IMG/VR virus record: IMGVR_UViG_3300020442_004525
Coordinates: 1 to 57,997 of that record
Length of the DNA: 57,997 bases
Reading direction: 5' to 3' (one strand)
Source: a virus
A program made the position numbers and the translations under genes. The notes beneath the pieces were generated by a model that was not told where the DNA came from, ran no database searches, and saw only the letters and a list, made by a program, of their open reading frames with translations. How positions within the stretch are numbered: the stretch's first letter is position 1; every line of letters begins with the position of its first letter. Positions 53,058 through 57,997 of the stretch are shown piece after piece.

Positions 53058-54185
53058 ATGAACATAGCCATCGTTTCAAATTTTAGCAAAAGCATCTTCT
53101 CCAACGGCTTAACTCAGAACCTTCTTTATCTACACGGGGTTTTAGATAAAAGCGGATTTAATGTTTTTTTTATAGATTTATCAAGAGAAACTAAATCTAA
53201 AAAAATAGAAAAAACAAACAAAACATTCTTGAAAAACAAGCAAGTTATACCAATGCGAAATTTAAACAAAAGACATAAATGCGACATAATCTTAAACCCA
53301 TCAATGGCAATAATAGAATCTGAAAAAGATTTTATTTTATCTAAAATACAATGCAAACCAAAATATGTCACAATAAAATACGGAAACAATACCATATCAA
53401 GAATGCAAAGATGGTTCTTAAATAAAGCTGAGTCCACCGCCCTACATGAACCAATTAAATCGGAACCGTTTTACGATGCAGCACTACTATCCCCCCACTT
53501 TTACTACGCGCACCAAGCAGAAGGGATTATAAATGAATGTAACATAAAAACAATACCATACCTATGGTCTCCTGAAATTTTCATAAAACAATCTAAACTT
53601 TATGGAATCGATGATCTTTATTATAAAAAAACAAAATCAAGACAAATCGTTGTACCAGAACCAAACCTTGAAATTGCAAAAAATTTCTACATACCCATAT
53701 TGTCACTTATCCACCTACTAAGAACCAATCCGAACCACTTTGATGAAGCGACTATAACAAACAGTATGAATATAATACAAGAAAAAGGTATTAAAAATTT
53801 TATATTATATAATTTAGGATTAAACAAATTTCCAAAGAAAATATTTTTCGATGAGAGGCATGTACTATGCAGCACTTTAAATAAATATAATCCATTAATT
53901 TTAACACATCAGTTATTTTGCGAATTAAATTATGTATTCCTTGAGTCCTTGCATTTTGGTTACCCGCTTGTTCATAACTCAAAAATGATCGAGAACCACG
54001 GCTACTTCTATAAAGATTTCCAATGTATTGACGCGGCAGAAAAAATAAAAGAAGCGTTCGAATCCCATAACGACAAACTTCAGGAATATATAGACTCATC
54101 TCAAGAAGAAACCTGGAAGTACAACCCAGACAACCCCGAGGTGCAACGGAGCTACGAATCACTTATGAATGATTTAATAAAATGA
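53058..54185 (+). CDS. DUF2827-type putative glycosyltransferase, copy 1
   Basis: 375 residues. It belongs with the next two genes to one family: start NIAIVSNFSKSIFSNGLTQN, a central VPEPNLEIAKNFYIPIL, and a C-terminal ELNYVFLESLHFGYPLVHNSKMIENHGYFY. This set matches DUF2827, thought to be a GT-B-like sugar transferase. It is the first gene of the rightward trio and is coupled to copy 2 by ATGA. There is no Shine-Dalgarno before the ATG, and I could not find a convincing promoter in the 117-base gap before it. The sequence is notably Lys/Ile/Asn-rich. Confidence 0.65.
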   Translation: MNIAIVSNFSKSIFSNGLTQNLLYLHGVLDKSGFNVFFIDLSRETKSKKIEKTNKTFLKNKQVIPMRNLNKRHKCDIILNPSMAIIESEKDFILSKIQCKPKYVTIKYGNNTISRMQRWFLNKAESTALHEPIKSEPFYDAALLSPHFYYAHQAEGIINECNIKTIPYLWSPEIFIKQSKLYGIDDLYYKKTKSRQIVVPEPNLEIAKNFYIPILSLIHLLRTNPNHFDEATITNSMNIIQEKGIKNFILYNLGLNKFPKKIFFDERHVLCSTLNKYNPLILTHQLFCELNYVFLESLHFGYPLVHNSKMIENHGYFYKDFQCIDAAEKIKEAFESHNDKLQEYIDSSQEETWKYNPDNPEVQRSYESLMNDLIK

Positions 54186-55291
54186 AAATAGCAATAACAT
54201 CTAAATTCACATCAAGTTTTTTTTCAAACGGTTTAAACCAAAACCTAGTACTATTATATGAATGCTTAGAACAGTGTGGATTTGAAGTTTATTTTCTAGA
54301 TTTTACAAATAAAAATAACAACGAAGTCTTTAATGAGCATTTCTTCCTGCAAAACAAAAACATATTAAACTGGTGGGAATTTCAAGATTCAACACTACAA
54401 ATAGACATGCTATTATGCCCCGGAGTTTCAGCAAATACAGACATCAAAAAATGCTTAAGGCTTAAAAATCCGTCCGTAAAATTCGTAGCAGTTAAGTATG
54501 GCAACAATTTAATAACTGACAGTCATAAATTTTTTCTATCAAACCCTCCTATATATTATTCAATGGATTCAGACAGGGGAATGGATCACGTACTTTACTC
54601 ACCTCACTATAAATTCCAAAGACAGTATTATGAATTCACAGAACGAGCTCCAAGCAGCGAAATACCATACATATGGGATCCAAAATTTATAGAGTTTGAA
54701 AGTAATAACCTATCAATAGACCCAACCTTTAAACCTTGCGAAAAACCAAACATAGCAGTAGTAGAGCCAAATTTAAACATATCAAAAACATCATTCTTAC
54801 CCTTTCTATCCATAGTAAACTTAATCGAAAAGAATAAGTCGAACACGTTCGACCAGGCTTATATTTTTTCAGCCAACAATAATACAGATCACACAAACCT
54901 CGCAGAATACCTCTATAAACATACAATCCTAAAAGAAAACAGGGCAAAGATCTTCTTTGATCAAAGAGAAAAGATGCCAATTATTTTATCAAGAGATAAT
55001 CCAATTATACTATCTCATCAGTTTTACAATGAATTAAATTATGTATACCTAGAAGCAATCTATTACAACTATCCATTAGTTCATAATAGTGAAGCATTTA
55101 AGGATTACGGCTTTTACTACAGTGGCTTCAATATAGAAGATGCATCAAATCAACTATTACTTGCGATAGAAAAAGCTAAAGATTGGCCAAGAGATATCTC
55201 ACACATAGGCTTACATCTAATAGAGAAATACAGTATCAAGAAAAACAAAAACAAAATAAAGAAAATTTTACTAGATATAAAAAATGATTAA
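54182..55291 (+). CDS. DUF2827-type putative glycosyltransferase, copy 2
   Basis: 369 residues. It parallels copy 1 along the whole length: KIAITSKFTSSFFSNGLNQN, FVAVKYGNNLI, VVEPNLNISKTSFLPFLSI and ELNYVYLEAIYYNYPLVHNSEAFKDYGFYY. The shared P-L-(V/I)-H-N-S step is the most constant part and probably belongs to the donor site. It differs from copy 1 mainly in the middle (residues 120-190), where an acceptor would bind. It overlaps copy 3 by 8 bases. Confidence 0.65.
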   Translation: MKIAITSKFTSSFFSNGLNQNLVLLYECLEQCGFEVYFLDFTNKNNNEVFNEHFFLQNKNILNWWEFQDSTLQIDMLLCPGVSANTDIKKCLRLKNPSVKFVAVKYGNNLITDSHKFFLSNPPIYYSMDSDRGMDHVLYSPHYKFQRQYYEFTERAPSSEIPYIWDPKFIEFESNNLSIDPTFKPCEKPNIAVVEPNLNISKTSFLPFLSIVNLIEKNKSNTFDQAYIFSANNNTDHTNLAEYLYKHTILKENRAKIFFDQREKMPIILSRDNPIILSHQFYNELNYVYLEAIYYNYPLVHNSEAFKDYGFYYSGFNIEDASNQLLLAIEKAKDWPRDISHIGLHLIEKYSIKKNKNKIKKILLDIKND

Positions 55292-56360
55292 TATAGGCAT
55301 AACTTGCGAACTATCCAAATCTATTTGGACAGGAAGCTTAAAGCAATCTGCGATATTCTTATATGAATGTTTAGAACGTTGTGGATTCAATCCTTTATAC
55401 CTATCAAACAATAGACAGATTAGCGATTTCAACAAAAACCACAAAGCTTACAACATAAACCAGATACTATACGATAAGTTTCCAAAGCTAGATATAATAA
55501 TCATGCACGGATTCACAATAAACGACGAAGAAATTGACAAAATTAAAAAAATTCATAAAAATTGTAAATTTATTTTATTCTACAATAATCATAGAATATA
55601 TGTTGATCAGCAGAACCTATTGTCTGGTAGAAGTTTTTCAGAAAGGGTAAATAAAGTAGATGAAATTTGGCTATATGGTCACCATTCAGACTGCGCTCAG
55701 TATGTAAAATACTATCACGGCACAGACGCCGCAGTAAGAACTGTACCGTTTCTCTGGTCTCCTTTTTATATAAACCTAGCAAAACGAAAACTAAACTTAG
55801 AATTTAACGAAGAGCTTCAACCTCAAGTTTTAGTTTTAGAACCTAATGAAAATTCCTCAAAAACCTGCTTAATACCACTATTAATATGCGAAAGCTTTAA
55901 TATGAGTTTCGGAAATGCTTGTACAAGCTTTAGCTTATTCAATACGGATAAAATAAAAGTAAACAAAGGTGCCAAGGAGTTAATCTCAACCTTTTCGGCA
56001 TCCCAACAAAACAAAGTTTTTTTAAATAAAAAATGGAAATTTATAGATGCAATAAGCAGACTCGGGCAGTTCGTATTATCTCACAACACGCACAGCGAAA
56101 TCAATAATTTATTTTTAGAAACCCTCCATCTAAACTTACCACTAATCCACAACTCTAAAGTTATTAAAAACTATGGCTATTATTATCAAGACCATGACAT
56201 ACGCACGGCGTCAAATCAAATTTATAATGCCATATGCAACCACTCTGAAAATCTAGAAATATACAACAAGGAAAATCAAAATTTAATTAGAGGCCTTTCC
56301 CCCACGGAATCAAGTAATGTTTTATTTTTTCAAAAAATAATTTCCCATTTACTAAAATAA
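55284..56360 (+). CDS. DUF2827-type putative glycosyltransferase, copy 3
   Basis: 358 residues and the most diverged of the three: INIGITCELSKSIWTGSLKQS, FILFYNNHRIYVD, VLEPNENSSKTCLIPLLIC and EINNLFLETLHLNLPLIHNSKVIKNYGYYYQ. The family core is intact, so it is likely active. Fifteen bases after its stop a repeat-rich fibre-type gene begins. The three copies may act in order on one glycan or on different acceptors; nothing in the sequence settles this. Confidence 0.65.
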   Translation: MINIGITCELSKSIWTGSLKQSAIFLYECLERCGFNPLYLSNNRQISDFNKNHKAYNINQILYDKFPKLDIIIMHGFTINDEEIDKIKKIHKNCKFILFYNNHRIYVDQQNLLSGRSFSERVNKVDEIWLYGHHSDCAQYVKYYHGTDAAVRTVPFLWSPFYINLAKRKLNLEFNEELQPQVLVLEPNENSSKTCLIPLLICESFNMSFGNACTSFSLFNTDKIKVNKGAKELISTFSASQQNKVFLNKKWKFIDAISRLGQFVLSHNTHSEINNLFLETLHLNLPLIHNSKVIKNYGYYYQDHDIRTASNQIYNAICNHSENLEIYNKENQNLIRGLSPTESSNVLFFQKIISHLLK

Positions 56361-56375
56361 TGAGTATATAAGGGC

Positions 56376-57740
56376 ATGCCTAGAAGTACCAACTTCGAGG
56401 AGCTAGTACTAGATGGAATTTCGCTCAAAAAGAGCGCTTCAGATAAACTTGAAGTAAACTCCGTAGTACTTGCCGATGCAGATGATATATCAAGTGTTGA
56501 TTTAAGAATCAATGCGCAAGAAACAAATCGCTCGGACGACGTAGACAGTCTTGATACTCGCGTTTCTCTTGAGGAAAGCACTGAAACCGCTAAGGTTGGA
56601 AGTGTTGACACAAGGGTTGGCGCAGCAGAAGACGATCGCTCTACAGACGTAGACAGTCTTGACACTCGCGTTTCTCTTGAGGAAAGCACTGAAACCGCTA
56701 AGGTTGGAAGTGTTGACACAAGGGTTGGCGCAGCAGAAGACGATCGCTCTACAGATGTGGACAGTCTCGACACCCGAGTTTCTCTTGAGGAAAGCACTGA
56801 AACCGCTAAGGTTGGCAGCGTTGACACAAGGGTTGGGCTTGCAGAAACAAATCGCTCCACGAATGTAGATAGTCTTGACACTAGGGTATCCCTTGAAGAA
56901 AGCACTGAGGCCGCTGAGGTTGTCAGTATTGACACAAGGTTGAGCATTGATGAGGCTGCAGATTCTGGAAAGTTTGACAGTATCGACGACCGCATATCTC
57001 TTGAGGAAAGCACTGAAACCGCTAAGGTTGGCAGTATTGACACAAGAGTCGGCGCAGCAGAAGACGATCGCTCTACAGACGTAGACAGTCTTGATACTCG
57101 CGTTTCTCTTGAGGAAAGCACTGAAACCGCTAAGGTTGGCAGTATTGACACAAGAGTCGGCGCAGCAGAAGACGACCGTTCCACAGACGTAGACAGTCTT
57201 GATACTCGCGTTTCTCTTGAGGAAAGCACTGAAACCGCTAAGGTTGGCAGTATTGACACAAGAGTCGGCGCAGCAGAAGACGACCGTTCTACAGACGTAA
57301 ACAGTCTTGATACTCGTGTCTCTCTTGAGGAAAGCACTGAAACCGCTAAGGTTGGAAGTGTTGACACAAGGGTTGGCGCTCAAGAATCAAAACGTTCGAC
57401 AGACGTAGCAAGTATTGACACAAGACTTGCCGCAGAAGCGAAATCAACACAAATCTCGCTAGACATCCCAATCAGCGGAAATGCATCACATTTAGATGTT
57501 AATTTCTCAAGTGCAGGGTTTGACGCATCAGATACGGTGATTGTATATGGAGCAATTAGAGACGCTGCAGATAGCGCATCTAATCCAATTATAGCATCCC
57601 AGATTTCTGGAGCAAATAGTCATAATAGCGTTACATTTATTTTCTCGGACTCGATCCCAGAAAATACAAGCAGTGCGATACATAACCAAAATAGTGATTA
57701 TGTTATGGACTGCATATTCAAACAAGAAAACCAAAACTAA
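56376..57740 (+). CDS. Repeat protein with 18/36-residue units, probable fibre
   Basis: 454 residues. After a 39-residue start (RSTNFEELVLDGISLKKS), residues 40-330 hold eight 36-residue units plus a partial ninth. Each unit is made of two related 18-residue halves, SVDTRVGAAEDDRSTDVD and SLDTRVSLEESTETAKVG. The constant S-x-DTRV-x3-E step and strong charge pattern suit a trimeric coiled coil. The C-terminus (about 350-454) is a compact beta-rich cap (SAGFDASDTVIVYGAI, then SAIHNQNSDYVMDCIF). The gene has no homology I can name. The next gene carries the same repeat, so both are probably parts of one appendage family. Confidence 0.6.
   Translation: MPRSTNFEELVLDGISLKKSASDKLEVNSVVLADADDISSVDLRINAQETNRSDDVDSLDTRVSLEESTETAKVGSVDTRVGAAEDDRSTDVDSLDTRVSLEESTETAKVGSVDTRVGAAEDDRSTDVDSLDTRVSLEESTETAKVGSVDTRVGLAETNRSTNVDSLDTRVSLEESTEAAEVVSIDTRLSIDEAADSGKFDSIDDRISLEESTETAKVGSIDTRVGAAEDDRSTDVDSLDTRVSLEESTETAKVGSIDTRVGAAEDDRSTDVDSLDTRVSLEESTETAKVGSIDTRVGAAEDDRSTDVNSLDTRVSLEESTETAKVGSVDTRVGAQESKRSTDVASIDTRLAAEAKSTQISLDIPISGNASHLDVNFSSAGFDASDTVIVYGAIRDAADSASNPIIASQISGANSHNSVTFIFSDSIPENTSSAIHNQNSDYVMDCIFKQENQN
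56493..57443 (+). repeat. 108-base tandem repeats encoding 36-residue units
   Basis: Eight full units of 108 bases start at 56493, followed by a partial unit to about 57443. Several units are nearly identical in DNA, including the silent positions, so they were copied recently or are kept alike by gene conversion. The fourth and fifth units have diverged most. Confidence 0.9.
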
Positions 57741-57748
57741 TTTTGGTT
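57729..57748 (+). other. Perfect hairpin overlapping the stop of the repeat-protein gene
   Basis: AACCAAAA (57729-57736) and TTTTGGTT (57741-57748) form a perfect 8-base stem with the 4-base loop CTAA that holds most of the stop codon. It lies 15 bases before the next ATG. There is no T-run, so it may mark an mRNA processing point or weak attenuator rather than a full terminator. Confidence 0.5.
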
Positions 57749-57763
57749 AGAAAGTTATAAAAA

Positions 57764-57997
57764 ATGCCAAATAAAGTAGCATTAGAGCAGATTGCCTTAA
57801 GCAACACTGACGTTGTTATCTCAACAGATAACAAGCTTTTCGTCGGAGGCACCAGGCAAGCTGATAGCATAAATATTGCGAGTGTTGACACTCGTATCTC
57901 TCTTGAAGAAAGCACCGAGACCGCTAAGGTTGGAAGTCTTGACACAAGAGTTGGCGCAGAAGAAGACAATCGTTCTTCAGACGTAGCCAGCATTGAC
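57764..57997 (+). CDS. Second 18/36-residue repeat protein (3' end outside window)
   Basis: 78 residues are visible from the ATG at 57764, and the frame is open to the end of the window. After a 45-residue lead (PNKVALEQIALSNTDVVIS) it enters the same repeat as the preceding gene (SVDTRISLEESTETAKVG, SLDTRVGAEEDNRSSDVA). It thus starts as a diverged copy of the neighbouring gene. Its length and C-terminal cap cannot be seen. The short gap and shared repeat suggest the two are co-expressed parts of one fibre system. Confidence 0.7.
   Translation, partial: MPNKVALEQIALSNTDVVISTDNKLFVGGTRQADSINIASVDTRISLEESTETAKVGSLDTRVGAEEDNRSSDVASID

Noticed and set aside
56330-57383. Long open frames on the - strand across the 36-residue repeats (345 and 293 codons)
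   Set aside because: They are mirror images of the repeat on the + strand, with the same 108-base period and no start signals; the + strand reading has a sensible start, cap domain and a homologous neighbour.
56493-57443. CRISPR-like array
   Set aside because: The 108-base units are continuous and in frame with a protein, with no unique spacers between them.
56360-57764. T4-late-type TATAAATA promoters just before start codons (TATATAAG at 56,363, TTATAAAA at 57,755, TATAAAATA near 45,400)
   Set aside because: They lie so close to the ATG that transcription would start inside the gene, and such AT strings are common in this DNA by chance.
1-57997. tRNA or other structured RNA genes
   Set aside because: Nearly all the window is coding, and none of the few gaps (the largest is 175 bases) shows a cloverleaf or CCA-type end.

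Overview
This window is AT-rich DNA from a tailed double-stranded DNA phage with a long, lambda-like (siphovirus-type) tail tip. The evidence is a recognisable tail-tip gene series (M-like, L-like, K-like JAMM peptidase, fused I-J-like protein, giant fibre ending in an S74 chaperone), a portal protein, phage-style nucleotide and replication genes (class I nrdA, dNMP kinase, SSB), a sigma factor, and almost no intergenic space. Many genes resemble enzymes of lipopolysaccharide or surface-polysaccharide synthesis (GT9, WavE-like, HAD-nucleotidyltransferase). That suggests a Gram-negative, probably aquatic host, but the host itself cannot be read from the sequence. No tRNA, rRNA, CRISPR array or insertion sequence was seen.

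Layout. (1) 1-23,660, rightward: end of a tail gene, then M-like, L-like, K-like, I-J fusion and a 4035-residue fibre. (2) 24,395-23,628 back to 28,024, leftward: a protein with an SSB-like tip, a GT4/zinc-ribbon/GT9 protein, its split-off GT9 half, and a possible strand-annealing protein, all behind a consensus sigma70 promoter. (3) 30,557-28,074, leftward: nrdA with its own promoter. (4) 35,232-30,625, leftward: a small winged-helix protein followed by six overlapping sugar/surface genes. (5) 35,233-35,407: a divergent control region. (6) 35,408-38,288, rightward: unknown protein, dNMP kinase, sigma factor, SSB, glycosyltransferase. (7) 38,315-42,387, rightward: an FmdB-like small protein and three repeat-rich fibre-type proteins. 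(8) 52,940-42,384, leftward: portal, small virion protein, fibre-like protein, a thrombospondin-type-3 calcium-repeat protein and two LamG-like paralogues. (9) 53,058-56,360, rightward: three tandem DUF2827-type paralogues. (10) 56,376-57,997, rightward: two 18/36-residue repeat proteins, the second running off the window.

How the parts work together. Regions 1, 7, 8 and 10 build the host-recognition end and appendages of the virion and are full of repeated adhesion modules (CBM5/12-like, LamG-like, YadA-like, TSP3). Regions 2-6 make and handle DNA and mRNA, but sugar-transfer genes are threaded through the same operons. With the DUF2827 trio, about eleven genes form a glycan island whose target (host envelope, virion or phage DNA) is open.

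The strongest unusual signals are a glycosyltransferase gene that appears to start at AUA behind a perfect Shine-Dalgarno; a consistent pattern of near-leaderless promoters; a GT9 enzyme split over two overlapping ORFs; a DUF4214-like module set inside a YadA-like beta-roll; and a calcium-binding TSP3 repeat protein in a virion operon.
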